From an uncultured Flavobacteriales bacterium (GTDB lineage: Bacteria; Bacteroidota; Bacteroidia; Flavobacteriales_G; Salibacteraceae), in contig CALCCE010000299.1 of NCBI GenBank assembly GCA_937899835.1, forward strand, positions 1 through 36,879: a stretch of 36,879 nucleotides of DNA, read 5' to 3'. Positions 28,761-36,879 of the stretch are shown piece after piece (positions within the stretch are counted from its first letter, which is position 1; each line of letters opens with the position of its first letter). The position numbers and the translations under genes were made by a program. Under the pieces are notes generated by a model. That model was given only the letters and a program-made list of their open reading frames with translations. It had not been told where the DNA came from and did no database searches.

Positions 28761-28805
28761 ATCGTAGTTTACCCCAAAAACTGATCGTAGTTTGCAACTA
28801 CGATC
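28761..28805. promoter_or_regulatory. Three copies of the half-site ATCGTAGTTT, two forming a perfect 10-bp inverted repeat
   Basis: ATCGTAGTTT occurs at 28761-28770 and 28784-28793 (23-bp spacing) and inverted from 28796, so that GATCGTAGTT (28783-28792) and AACTACGATC (28796-28805) form a perfect hairpin with a TGC loop. It starts two bases after the response regulator stop codon. The following sequence is only weakly T-rich, so it may be a weak terminator of the kinase-regulator operon or a protein-binding site. Confidence 0.5.
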
Positions 28806-28899
28806 TATTATGCTTTGCGCTCCACGGTAGCTACAAAACTTTAAACCGCCAAAAACTGGTAAAGTCCTACTACTTAAAAATAATACTGTTGGCTATTAC

Positions 28900-29346
28900 T
28901 TATAACCGGTCCAAAAGCCCGACAGTATCAGCTTTATAAAGATCAAAATCCACTTCGGTTTCGGTTTTTCCCAAAAAGTCAATGACTCTATTGCTTAGCC
29001 CGAAGTAGGGCGTGGAAGCTTCAGGATTAATATCAATGTCAATCACAAAAATGAGAGCTGTCTTCAAGTTCCAATCGCGTTTCAATTGGTTGATGGCAGC
29101 AATATGAGGCTCAAAAATATCAATCAAACGGTGGAGCGGGGTGACTAGATCCACCTCATGGCCAACTTCTATTTCGTACTTCCAAGTGGTTGACTTGGGT
29201 ACTGGATCTTGTTTTATCCTCACAGCGGTAGGTGCAATACCCAATTCTCGGGTAACTAATGCAGTATCAAAGGTGTCCGCATTGAAAGCGAAATACAAAT
29301 AATTGTTGACCGTTGTACCGCTGTAGGTCAGTTTTTCGTAAGTCAT
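28900..29346 (-). CDS. DUF4279 domain protein
   Basis: Start at ATG 29344-29346 (148 residues); a TTG at 29364 would add six residues. The sequence follows the DUF4279 plan: an early strand (YLYFAFNADTFD), LGIAPTAVRIKQDP, the W-centred STTWKYEIEV, the helix HRLIDIFEPHIAAINQLK, the strand LIFVIDIDIN, then LSNRVIDFLG and a final EVDFDLY. The molecular function of this family is not established; members often sit near toxin/immunity or antiphage-type genes, but nothing like that is visible here. No signal peptide, so cytosolic. It lies 95 bases after mvaB on the same strand and may be read through from that operon. Confidence 0.75.
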   Translation of the reverse strand: MTYEKLTYSGTTVNNYLYFAFNADTFDTALVTRELGIAPTAVRIKQDPVPKSTTWKYEIEVGHEVDLVTPLHRLIDIFEPHIAAINQLKRDWNLKTALIFVIDIDINPEASTPYFGLSNRVIDFLGKTETEVDFDLYKADTVGLLDRL

Positions 29347-29441
29347 AATGAGACGGATACACAAAAACGATTGGATCCTAAGAAAGGCGCAAATAAAAGT
29401 TTATTTCTCAAGGGAGCGAAAACACCAAAGGCCCGAAAAAG

Positions 29442-30302
29442 TTAAACCGGAAACACGCGAGCGGCATGCTCGATGCTCGTGCCAAAGGCATCGCGGTTCA
29501 AGCCCGTCTCAATTCCGAATTCATCAAAATAGCTCATGAGGTTTTCGGTGGCCAGGTTGCCCACTAATTTGTCTTCGGCCATGGGACAACCTCCGTAGCC
29601 TTTCATGGCCGCGTCAAACCTGCGGCAGCCACTTTCCCAGGCAGCTGCCACCTTTTCTTTCCAGCTGGCAGGGTTCGAATGCAAATGGGCTCCGAACTCC
29701 ACTTTAGGAAAATGGGGAATCAACGCATTGAAGAGGTATTGAATGTTTTCAGGATTCGACACGCCCACCGTATCGGCCAGGGCAATGATGTCGATGCCCA
29801 GGTCTTCAATCAATTTACCCGTCCATTCTTGCACCACATCCCGGTTCCAGGGATCGCCATAAGGGTTGCCAAATGCCATGGAAATGTAAACCACCACTTT
29901 TTTGTTGTGTTTGGCGCACTGTTCGGCAATGTCGGCCACACGTTGCAGCGATGCTTCACGGGTGGAATTGATGTTGCGCAATTGAAAGGTTTCGGAAATC
30001 GAAAAGGGGAATCCCAAATAATCGATTTGATCGAAACGACAAGCATCTTTTGCCCCACGCAAATTGCCAACAATGGCCAGAAGTTTGGTTTGGGTAGTGG
30101 AAAGGTCCAGCCGTTCCAGCACCTCGGCCGTATCGCGCAGTTGTGGAATGACCGGATACGAAACGAAGCTCCCAAAGTCCAAGGTGTCAAAGCCTACAGA
30201 AAGCAAATCCTGGAGATAAGCTACTTTTTGATCCGTAGGAATAAAAGTATCTATGCCTTGCATAGCATCACGTGGACATTCAATCAGTTTGGGAGTAACC
30301 AT
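29442..30302 (-). CDS. mvaB: Hydroxymethylglutaryl-CoA lyase
   Basis: A 286-residue TIM-barrel enzyme of the HMGL-like family, which splits 3-hydroxy-3-methylglutaryl-CoA to acetoacetate and acetyl-CoA at the end of leucine breakdown. It has the N-terminal ECPRDAMQG motif (the catalytic Arg and metal-binding Asp), the ALADTVGVSNP segment, the metal-binding HLHSNP, and the signature GYGGCPMAEDK with the active-site Cys. ATG start at 30300-30302. Length is close to the usual ~290-300. It is the last gene of a minus-strand run, 27 bases after pepE. The other members do not share a pathway with it, so the run looks like a housekeeping operon. Confidence 0.92.
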   Translation of the reverse strand: MVTPKLIECPRDAMQGIDTFIPTDQKVAYLQDLLSVGFDTLDFGSFVSYPVIPQLRDTAEVLERLDLSTTQTKLLAIVGNLRGAKDACRFDQIDYLGFPFSISETFQLRNINSTREASLQRVADIAEQCAKHNKKVVVYISMAFGNPYGDPWNRDVVQEWTGKLIEDLGIDIIALADTVGVSNPENIQYLFNALIPHFPKVEFGAHLHSNPASWKEKVAAAWESGCRRFDAAMKGYGGCPMAEDKLVGNLATENLMSYFDEFGIETGLNRDAFGTSIEHAARVFPV

Positions 30303-30329
30303 GGCGTTGGGATTCGGGCGTTTTGGTGT

Positions 30330-31052
30330 TTAGGCGTTGGACAGCAATTGATTCACCGGACCGGGTTGCAATTCCTCGGGAGTCTTGCCGGCATTGAACA
30401 AACGTGCCGTGTGCGGTCCTTTCAATTCCAATTGGTTGTTTTCCAGGCGCAGCCAGCTGCCTTCGCGCAAGCCCAGTACCGGCTGGGTATTGAAATGGTG
30501 AAATTCTTTGATGCGGGTTTCGCGGGTTTCACCCATGTGGGTAGAACCTTCGATAGGATCGAGGTAATGTGGATTGATGTTGAAAGGCACAAAAGCCAGC
30601 GCGTCCAGGCTGGGCGGGTGCACGATGGGCATGTCGTTGGTGGTGTTGACGGTGAGGCCCGTAAGGTTGGCTCCTGCGCTGGTGCCCATGTAAGGCGTTC
30701 CTGCACCTACAGCCGCTTGCAGAGCAGGTATGAGCTCCCGTTCGTAGAGGGTTTTGAGCAGCACAAACGTGTTGCCGCCACCGGTGAAAAAGCCGCCCGC
30801 CTCTCGGATGGCTTGGGCAGGATCGTCAAACGTATGCAAACCACGGATGGACAAGCCCACACTGGCAAACGCCTTTTGCGCCAGCTCGGTGTAGCCGTCG
30901 TGCGAAATGCCACCTGGCCGGGCATAAGGAATAAAAATCAGGTTTTCGCGGCCATGAAAAAAATTCGCCACTTCGGGCAGAATGTATTCCAGGTAGCCAC
31001 TTCCGTGGATGGTGGAAGTGCTCACGATGAGCAATCGGGAAGTACTGGTCAT
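30330..31052 (-). CDS. pepE: Dipeptidase E (alpha-aspartyl dipeptidase, peptidase family S51)
   Basis: A 240-residue cytosolic serine peptidase that removes N-terminal Asp from dipeptides. The nucleophile S125 sits in the elbow GTSAGANL; D140 (NTTNDMPIV) and H162 (NINPHYLDP) fit the remaining triad at the family spacing, and FTGGGNTF marks the preceding glycine-rich loop. Its ATG overlaps the pyrD stop in a 4-base ATGA (31049-31052), which implies translational coupling, and mvaB follows after 27 bases. Length is near the family norm of ~230. Confidence 0.93.
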   Translation of the reverse strand: MTSTSRLLIVSTSTIHGSGYLEYILPEVANFFHGRENLIFIPYARPGGISHDGYTELAQKAFASVGLSIRGLHTFDDPAQAIREAGGFFTGGGNTFVLLKTLYERELIPALQAAVGAGTPYMGTSAGANLTGLTVNTTNDMPIVHPPSLDALAFVPFNINPHYLDPIEGSTHMGETRETRIKEFHHFNTQPVLGLREGSWLRLENNQLELKGPHTARLFNAGKTPEELQPGPVNQLLSNA

Positions 31053-32083
31053 TGCATAGAATGGTTGAGAATAGCCTCGTTGATGCGCTTGATCAAGTCG
31101 GGCCCTTCGTAGATGAATCCGGTATAGAGTTGCACCAAAGAAGCTCCGGCTTCAAGCTTTTCGATGGCGTCTTCGGCCGAGTGAATGCCACCTACTCCAA
31201 TGATGGGAAAGGCATGGTTTGATTTTTCGGCCAAATAGCGAATGACTTCCGTGGAGCGTTCACGCAATGGTTTGCCGCTGAGGCCGCCGGCTTCGTTGGC
31301 AATTTTTGCATCGGTTTTCAGGCCTTCACGCGAAATGGTGGTGTTGGTGGCAATGATGCCATCAATGCCGGTTTCCGCCACGATAGCAATGATGTCGTCG
31401 AGTTGGCCGTCGGTGAGATCAGGAGCAATTTTGAGCAAGAGCGGCTTGGGCCGCGCCTTCTTCTTGTTGCGGTCCATCAAGCCTTTGAGCAGCTTGGTGA
31501 GCGGCTCTTTGTCTTGTAAATCGCGCAGGTTGGGCGTGTTGGGCGAACTTACGTTCACCACAAAATAGTCCACGTGCTCAAACAAAGCATCAAAACAGTA
31601 GTGGTAATCGTTTTCGGCTTCTTCGTTGGGCGTCACTTTGTTTTTGCCAATGTTGCCACCCACAATCAATCCGGCGGGCCTTGAACGCAGGCGCTCAACA
31701 GCCGCTTCTACTCCTTCGTTGTTGAACCCCATGCGGTTGATAAGGCCAGCATCCGCTTGCAGGCGAAACATCCGGGGTTGCGGATTTCCGGACTGCCCTT
31801 TGGGCGTTACGGTGCCAATTTCGATGAAGCCAAACCCCAGGTGCGCAAAATCTTTGTAAAGGCGGGCATCTTTATCGAAACCCGGTGCCAAACCTACCGG
31901 GTTGGTAAAACGCAGGCCAAAAACCTGACGTTCGAGCCTGGGGTCGCGGTTGACGAACCGGCCTCTGGTAAAGGTCTTTACACCTGGAAATTTGAGCAAA
32001 AAGCCAAACCAGGAAGTGGTGAAGTGGTGTGCCGATTCGGGGGCTAAAAGAAAAAACAGGGGACGAAAAAGTGCTTTGTACAT
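31049..32083 (-). CDS. pyrD: Dihydroorotate dehydrogenase (quinone), class 2
   Basis: Oxidises dihydroorotate to orotate in pyrimidine synthesis, passing electrons to the quinone pool at the inner face of the cytoplasmic membrane. Start at ATG 32081-32083 (344 residues); a GTG at 32107 would add eight. The N-terminal hydrophobic helices ([15 protein letters not shown]...[12 protein letters not shown]) are the quinone/membrane-contact region that defines class 2. Core motifs are [29 protein letters not shown], the catalytic Ser in [36 protein letters not shown] and GVGGI. First gene of the pyrD-pepE-mvaB run; its promoter should lie in the 147-base divergent gap before the membrane-protein gene at 32231. 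Confidence 0.95.
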   Translation of the reverse strand: MYKALFRPLFFLLAPESAHHFTTSWFGFLLKFPGVKTFTRGRFVNRDPRLERQVFGLRFTNPVGLAPGFDKDARLYKDFAHLGFGFIEIGTVTPKGQSGNPQPRMFRLQADAGLINRMGFNNEGVEAAVERLRSRPAGLIVGGNIGKNKVTPNEEAENDYHYCFDALFEHVDYFVVNVSSPNTPNLRDLQDKEPLTKLLKGLMDRNKKKARPKPLLLKIAPDLTDGQLDDIIAIVAETGIDGIIATNTTISREGLKTDAKIANEAGGLSGKPLRERSTEVIRYLAEKSNHAFPIIGVGGIHSAEDAIEKLEAGASLVQLYTGFIYEGPDLIKRINEAILNHSMQ

Positions 32084-32230
32084 GAACGGCCAAAATTTCC
32101 GGACCACAAAGGTAAACCTTTCCTACCGTTTGCCCACCGCTTAGGAAATGAAGAAAAGGCTGTTGAAATCTTCTCCAAGTGATTTCCTGGTACACGTATT
32201 TTCCCGCTATTTTAGCCCAACTTCGACTAT

Positions 32231-33316
32231 ATGAACCGCCTCCAAAGGATTCAAATATGGCAAGTACTTCTCTCGCTGGCAATGCTGGCCGCACTTGCTG
32301 TCTCCTATAAATTGTGGTTGGGCCAACGCGATTTTCCGTTGGTACCCGTTGCCGATTGGTGGCCCGTGATGCCGCATCCTTTCGATTGGATTTTGGTCGG
32401 TGGCTTGGGCCTCAGCCTTTTGCTGGCCGCCATCTTTCGTAAAAACCGCATCTTTCCATTTCTCATCGTTACCCTGTTGGTAGTATTGGCCTTGTTTGAC
32501 CAAAACCGCTGGCAATCGTGGGTATACTTTTATGGGCTCATGTGGGTGGTGCTTATGCCTTTTGGCCGCTACTTTCACCGCTATCAAGATACCGACCGCA
32601 TCATTATGATGGGCCGCCAATTAATGGGAGCTGCTTTTGTTTGGACCGGCATATTAGGACTCAATGCTGCTTATTCCGATGGCAATGCCCTTAGCTGGCT
32701 GGGGCAAGTGGCTCCTGGCTACGGTTTTCCCAACCATTGGATGAACTGGATGTTGCCCGCGGTAGAAGTGCTCACCGGTGGGTTGTTGCTACTAAAAATG
32801 ACCCGCTACCTGGGCGTAGGATTGGCCATTAGCTTGCAAATCATGTATCTGTTTGCTTTCGGACGCCCGGAGCAGGCCAGCGCCTTTATGGCCTGGATTC
32901 ACCACGGCAGCTTGCTGTTGTTCACGATTTTGCTTTTCGTTGGCCGAACCGATCACAACAAACGCAGTTCTTTTGTCGACTGCCTCAAGGTACCACTCTA
33001 TCGTGCAGTATTGCTTTTGGTTTGGCTGGCTCCGGCCTTGTATTTTACCGGCTATTGGGACACCAATCTGGCTGCTCAACTGCATCCGGTGCCACAACAG
33101 CATGATGTAAGCGTAACCGTAGGCACCGAAGTTTCAGAACTTTTACCTGCTTCTGCTCAAAAGGCGTTGAAACCCTGTCCTGAAGGCATGGTGCTCGACC
33201 TCAACCGTTGGTCGAAAACCGAGTTGCGGGTCCCTCTGATTCCCGAGCCCCGCATGGTGCAAGAACTGGTAGAAGAACTGCCTGCGGATGAAGATTTGCT
33301 GGCCGGGCATCCTTAG
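32231..33316 (+). CDS. Polytopic membrane protein of unknown function (HTTM/DoxX-like topology)
   Basis: A 361-residue protein with about eight or nine hydrophobic segments (roughly 10-30, 52-70, 75-92, 97-115, 128-148, 175-192, 197-213, 223-240, 257-277) and a C-terminal soluble tail of about 80 residues. The motif DQNRWQSWVYFYGLMW and the following RQLMGAAFVWTGI recall HTTM/DoxX-type membrane proteins of Bacteroidota, but I cannot fix the family. The tail contains TVGTEVSELLP and one Cys (KPCPEGMV) and should face one side of the membrane. It is divergent from pyrD and apparently monocistronic. ATG start at 32231. Confidence 0.75.
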   Translation: MNRLQRIQIWQVLLSLAMLAALAVSYKLWLGQRDFPLVPVADWWPVMPHPFDWILVGGLGLSLLLAAIFRKNRIFPFLIVTLLVVLALFDQNRWQSWVYFYGLMWVVLMPFGRYFHRYQDTDRIIMMGRQLMGAAFVWTGILGLNAAYSDGNALSWLGQVAPGYGFPNHWMNWMLPAVEVLTGGLLLLKMTRYLGVGLAISLQIMYLFAFGRPEQASAFMAWIHHGSLLLFTILLFVGRTDHNKRSSFVDCLKVPLYRAVLLLVWLAPALYFTGYWDTNLAAQLHPVPQQHDVSVTVGTEVSELLPASAQKALKPCPEGMVLDLNRWSKTELRVPLIPEPRMVQELVEELPADEDLLAGHP

Positions 33317-33490
33317 CTTGATATTTCCTACTTACTTCCATTTCGACTCAGCCAGCAGACCACACGGTGCGCTCCATTTCCGGGCTTGGTAGGTTCTATG
33401 TTATTTCTTGATTCCAAACCCCCTCAACCTCGGTCTTCGAAGTAGAGCTGCACGGTCGAGTAGACCGGTCACCCAACAACCAGAATGCTT

Positions 33491-34204
33491 TTAAAACCGC
33501 CCCGGGAAAATCAATTTTAACGCTCCTTGGTACTTGCGCGAAATCGGGATTTCTGCTTCGTTTTCCATAATCAGGTGGCCTCCCTCTGCTTTGCGGTACT
33601 CTCGAATTCGGGCCGTATTTACGAGGTAAGAATTGTGGACGCGCACAAAATCGGGCGCAGGCAATTCGTTTTGAAATTCTTTCAGCAATCGGGTTACGGT
33701 TAAGCGTTCCGCTTGTTCAAGGTAGAGCGTAGAGTAATTGCCTTCTGCTTTGATGTAGAGCACCTCATTTGGATCGAGCCTTCGCAGCCCTTTTCCAGTA
33801 GAAATGACCAATTTTTGAGGAGCCTCTTCCGCAGCCTCCACTTTTTCCAATCGGTGGCGCAACTTATTGATTACTCGTTGCAACTGATCAGGATCTAAAG
33901 GTTTGAGCAAATAGTCGGTGGCATCGAGTGAAATGGCTTTTAAGGCATAGTGTTGGTGAGCAGTAACGAGAACCACCTGCAAGTTGTGCGGAGCCAAAAT
34001 TTCCAACACCTGCAAACCGTCCAGCCCCGGCATTTCAATATCGAGAAAAACCACTTGCAAATCTAGGCTGGGAATGGCGGCCAGGGCTTTTACCGGATCG
34101 GTGAAAGTCGCTACCACCGAAAAGTCGGGATGATCGGCCAGCAACAGGCTTTGCAATACACGGGTAGCATCGGGTTCATTGTCGATAAGGGCGGTACGGA
34201 TCAT
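33491..34204 (-). CDS. LytTR-family response regulator
   Basis: Start at ATG 34202-34204, overlapping the kinase stop in ATGA (34201-34204); the longer frame (to 34300) lies inside the kinase gene. The 237-residue protein has a receiver domain (IDNEP acidic pair, phosphoacceptor D55 in VVFLDIEMPGLDG, T in LVTAHQ, K in LLKPLD) and a LytTR DNA-binding domain (about 135-237; IKAEGNYSTLYL, RVHNSYLVNTARI, ISRKYQGAL). This is the classic partner of a His_kinase-family sensor like the one immediately upstream, with which it is translationally coupled. Confidence 0.95.
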   Translation of the reverse strand: MIRTALIDNEPDATRVLQSLLLADHPDFSVVATFTDPVKALAAIPSLDLQVVFLDIEMPGLDGLQVLEILAPHNLQVVLVTAHQHYALKAISLDATDYLLKPLDPDQLQRVINKLRHRLEKVEAAEEAPQKLVISTGKGLRRLDPNEVLYIKAEGNYSTLYLEQAERLTVTRLLKEFQNELPAPDFVRVHNSYLVNTARIREYRKAEGGHLIMENEAEIPISRKYQGALKLIFPGRF

Positions 34205-36879
34205 GATGGCGGTATTTTTTGAAGCAGTGGCAGGATCAATTGAATGGAAGTTCCGGTAGGATCGGTGGTAATGTTGAATTCCGTTTTGGTCTTGAGCCAT
34301 TCTTCCAGAAGCTGCAAACGTTTGCGTACGATGCCCAATCCGGAAGGCCGATCGGTATCGGGTTGCCTTTCCTTCGGCATGCCGGGACCGTTATCGGTCA
34401 CGGTGAGCAGCAACCGTTGCTCCTGCACTTGCACACTTACGGAAACTTCGCAGCTTCTCCCCTGTTCAGGGTCGATCTGGCCATATTTGATGGCGTTTTC
34501 TACCAGTGGCTGCAGCAGTAAGGGAGGCAGATACGCCAGTGGAACATCTGCATCGCTTTCCCAATTGAAGTGGTACCGCAGGTGCTCGCCATGGCGAAGG
34601 CTTTCCAATTGCAGGTAGGCTTTGAGCACTTGCAATTCTTGCGCCAGGGGCACCAATTTGTGTTCACTCATTTCAAAAACCGACCGCAACAATTGTGCGA
34701 ATCGGGCCACAAAACCAATCAGCGCCCGGGCATCGTTTTCGAGAGCTTTCGCCAACACCGAGTTCAGACTGTTGTAAATCAAGTGGGGATTGAGTTGGGA
34801 ACTAAGGGCCTGGTTTTGGTTCGCTATAATTTCCAATTGCAGGGCTTGCCGTTTGCGTACTACGCCAAGTTGCCAACGAAAAACCAACAAAATCAGCAAC
34901 ACCCCTCCAACGCTGCCCAACAAAACAAACCACCACCGCGCCCAAAGGGGCGGCAAGATTTCGAAGGTGAGCTGAAGCGGCCTTTCGGACCACCATCCGC
35001 TACCGTCACCTGCCTGAATTTGTAGCTGGTAATGGCCAGGAGCCAGGGCATTGAATACCAGGTCACGGGATTGGGTGTGGCTCCAATCCGCTTCCGAAGA
35101 AAGGCGATAACGGTACACCAAACTTTTTCGGTACCGAAAACTCACCGGCTCAAAAAAGACCTCCAGGTTGTTTTGCCCGGCCGAAAGGGTAAAAGAATCG
35201 GGCAAAAGGGTATCACCACCATTGATTTGTAGGCGGGTTAAATACAACGGAATGGCATGCGGATGCAGCTCAGTCCTTTGGTTTTCAAAAAAGGCGATGC
35301 CCTGATCCGTGGCCGCAGCTACCCATTGGTCGGAAGCGTGCACATCCAGTACCATGTTGGAGGGCAAGCCATCGGCCTGCGTCAGCAATACTGCCTCGGT
35401 CGTTTCGCCGATTTGCCATCCGGTGAGGCGGCACAAGCCTGCATTGGTAGCCACCCACAGTTGGTGTTGCCCATCGAGGTGCAGGGCTTGACAATTGTTG
35501 TTGATCAGGCCCTCGCTTTCCGTAATGGTCTTCAAGGTAGTTCCACGGAGCACCGCTACCCCACCGCCAAGCGTTCCAACAATGATGGTATGATCAGGTA
35601 GGTGCAGCAAATCGGTTACCCGGTGGCGAAACACCGGATGCGCTGGCACCATAGGCTGCAACTGCTTTTCCTTCCACCTAAAAAGACCGAACCTGCCGCC
35701 CATCAGGGTATCCTGCGGTAGGAAAGCAAACTTTCGAAGCGCCCGCACTTCGATGGTCTCCCACTTTTGAAAGCTTGGCTCCAATACATCTTGAAAAGTA
35801 ACCTTGTCAACGTAAGATGTGGTGAATATGGGATGGCGTGCAAAAGCAGCGTTGGCGAAGGTCGGCTGGATGTGTTCAACCTTGCCACTTTTTGGACAAT
35901 ACCGCGATCCTAAATACACGCCAAAATAAACCTCCTGCTGTTGTTCAAGGGCTTCAGCATTATATATGCTAATGGCAGATGTATAATGAAGTACGGTAGT
36001 ATCTTCACCGGGCCTGTAGCTCCACAAATGTCCATCTACTCCTCCAAAAAAGAAATGCTCACCGAGACTCGTCACCGCATTGACTCGGTCGTTTTGTAAG
36101 CCGTGTCCGGCGTGAAACGTACGCATATTTGAGTTAGCGGCATAAAACACCCCATTGGATTGACTCGTGAACCAATAGCCGCCCTCGCGGTCGCACAAAA
36201 TGGCGGTAATGTTGTAGCCCTCTAACCAATGATCAATCGGCTGGCTAAAATCATTTCCCGCGAAGCGGTAGAGGCCATTGGTAGTGCCAACCCACCAGTC
36301 TTTGCCATCGTGATGAAAAGCTTTGTTCACCTTTCCGCTCACCTGAAACAACTGCCACTGCTCCGCACCATCCCAATGAAAAATGGTTCCCCCAAAGTGG
36401 CCCACCACCTCCTCCCCTTGCCGAACGGCAAAGCAATCGGTTACCCGGTATTCCAGAAATGGAGATGGGTCGCCGGTGGGTTCTGGCTTCCAGGGATGCC
36501 ATTGAAAGTTTTCCTTCGGATCAAATGGGAGACTGTGCCGAAAAAGCCCCTGAAAGGCACACAAATTCGCTGGTCCACCGCCCAAGTGCAGTTGTTCCGA
36601 CCGCTTTTCCCAGGGCCCATGACTTTGGATGGACGAGCAATCCATAGGGCTCCACAGCAATTGGCCGTGGGCCAGCACCACGCCAACAATGGTATCCTCA
36701 AAGCCAATGTCCACTACTATGCTCGGCTGCTTCATCAACGTGTCGGACAAGCAATGCAAATGAAAACGGTTGTTTTCCCAATACCACAAGCGATTGGCGT
36801 AGGAAACACACCACAAGCGCCCGCGTTCATCTACTTCAAGGTCGAAAATGGTAAGGTCTTCCAGGCCATCGGCCGCCGT
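34201..36879 (-). CDS. Propeller/Y_Y_Y sensor histidine kinase (His_kinase family), 5'-partial
   Basis: The frame is open to the right window edge: the codons at 36817-36879 read GLEDLTIFDLEVDERGRLW, itself a two-component-propeller repeat, so the N-terminus is outside the window. The visible ~890 residues have Reg_prop-type beta-propeller repeats (AFHHDGKDWWVGTTNGLYRF, ILCDREGGYWFTSQSNGVF, ALHLDGQHQLWVATNAGL, VHASDQWVAAATDQGI), a Y_Y_Y domain (FRYRKSLVYRYRL... ALAPGHYQLQIQA), a membrane segment (WWFVLLGSVGGVLLILLVF), a His_kinase domain with the phosphoacceptor His in QLNPHLIYNSLN (codon 34783-34785), and HATPase_c (LVENAIKYG, DNGPGMP, SGLGIVRKR). It pairs with the coupled LytTR regulator. 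The usual PHFLFN is PHLIYN here; the histidine is kept. Confidence 0.92.
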   Translation of the reverse strand, partial: TAADGLEDLTIFDLEVDERGRLWCVSYANRLWYWENNRFHLHCLSDTLMKQPSIVVDIGFEDTIVGVVLAHGQLLWSPMDCSSIQSHGPWEKRSEQLHLGGGPANLCAFQGLFRHSLPFDPKENFQWHPWKPEPTGDPSPFLEYRVTDCFAVRQGEEVVGHFGGTIFHWDGAEQWQLFQVSGKVNKAFHHDGKDWWVGTTNGLYRFAGNDFSQPIDHWLEGYNITAILCDREGGYWFTSQSNGVFYAANSNMRTFHAGHGLQNDRVNAVTSLGEHFFFGGVDGHLWSYRPGEDTTVLHYTSAISIYNAEALEQQQEVYFGVYLGSRYCPKSGKVEHIQPTFANAAFARHPIFTTSYVDKVTFQDVLEPSFQKWETIEVRALRKFAFLPQDTLMGGRFGLFRWKEKQLQPMVPAHPVFRHRVTDLLHLPDHTIIVGTLGGGVAVLRGTTLKTITESEGLINNNCQALHLDGQHQLWVATNAGLCRLTGWQIGETTEAVLLTQADGLPSNMVLDVHASDQWVAAATDQGIAFFENQRTELHPHAIPLYLTRLQINGGDTLLPDSFTLSAGQNNLEVFFEPVSFRYRKSLVYRYRLSSEADWSHTQSRDLVFNALAPGHYQLQIQAGDGSGWWSERPLQLTFEILPPLWARWWFVLLGSVGGVLLILLVFRWQLGVVRKRQALQLEIIANQNQALSSQLNPHLIYNSLNSVLAKALENDARALIGFVARFAQLLRSVFEMSEHKLVPLAQELQVLKAYLQLESLRHGEHLRYHFNWESDADVPLAYLPPLLLQPLVENAIKYGQIDPEQGRSCEVSVSVQVQEQRLLLTVTDNGPGMPKERQPDTDRPSGLGIVRKRLQLLEEWLKTKTEFNITTDPTGTSIQLILPLLQKIPPS

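Noticed and set aside
28900-29346. DUF4279 protein as an immunity gene of a toxin system
   Set aside because: No toxin, secretion cassette or paired small gene is adjacent; neighbours are housekeeping genes and a response regulator.
29679-31112. Plus-strand open frame of 477 codons
   Set aside because: It is antisense to mvaB and pepE, both of which have full catalytic motifs; the antisense protein shows no domain and starts without a leader. It is a by-product of codon use on the minus strand.
33453-33467. Small CGGTC/GACCG hairpin downstream of the LytTR regulator gene
   Set aside because: Only five base pairs and no T-run on either side; not enough to call a terminator.

Overview
The window looks like a chromosomal piece of a member of the Bacteroidota. 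Two very large proteins carry C-terminal type IX secretion (T9SS) type A sorting domains, one is built from SprB repeats, and there are one-protein hybrid two-component regulators of the Bacteroidota type and A-rich leaders without strong Shine-Dalgarno sites. I cannot name a genus; a marine or environmental Flavobacteriales, Saprospirales or Chitinophagales-like lineage is plausible. No rRNA, tRNA, IS element, prophage or CRISPR array is visible.

Layout. (1) Bases 1-9917 (+): a giant SprB-repeat surface protein, open through the left edge, with 42 repeats of about 75 residues in the window and a T9SS tail. Part of it (777-3512) is a three-copy tandem duplication of a 912-bp four-repeat block. 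(2) Bases 10176-15236 (-): a convergent second T9SS cargo with BNR/sortilin-like, beta-helix and helical regions; both genes end at one bidirectional hairpin terminator. (3) Bases 15844-19356 (+): a TPR-sensor hybrid histidine kinase/response regulator/AraC protein. (4) Bases 19477-24935: a 2-oxoglutarate/iron amino-acid-type hydroxylase (+), then on the minus strand a fusion of an alpha-oxoamine synthase with a GNAT/FemAB-like acyltransferase, an orphan soluble histidine kinase and an SDR oxidoreductase. (5) Bases 25281-28759: two small unknown proteins in divergent orientation, the second translationally coupled to a TPR histidine kinase that is followed by a NarL/LuxR response regulator. 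(6) Bases 28900-32083 (-): a DUF4279 protein and a pyrD-pepE-mvaB housekeeping run. (7) Bases 32231-33316 (+): a polytopic membrane protein. (8) Bases 33491-36879 (-): a LytTR regulator coupled to a propeller/Y_Y_Y/His_kinase sensor that runs off the right edge.

How the parts may work together. The left third is cell-surface and secreted material; the rest is dominated by signal transduction, with four systems of four different architectures. The most suggestive metabolic unit is the synthase-acyltransferase fusion with the nearby SDR: condensation of an amino acid with an acyl thioester, N-acylation and keto reduction are the three steps needed for a ceramide- or sulfonolipid-like lipid, but that assignment is inference. 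The pyrD-pepE-mvaB genes are ordinary metabolism (pyrimidine synthesis, Asp-dipeptide hydrolysis, leucine/HMG-CoA breakdown).
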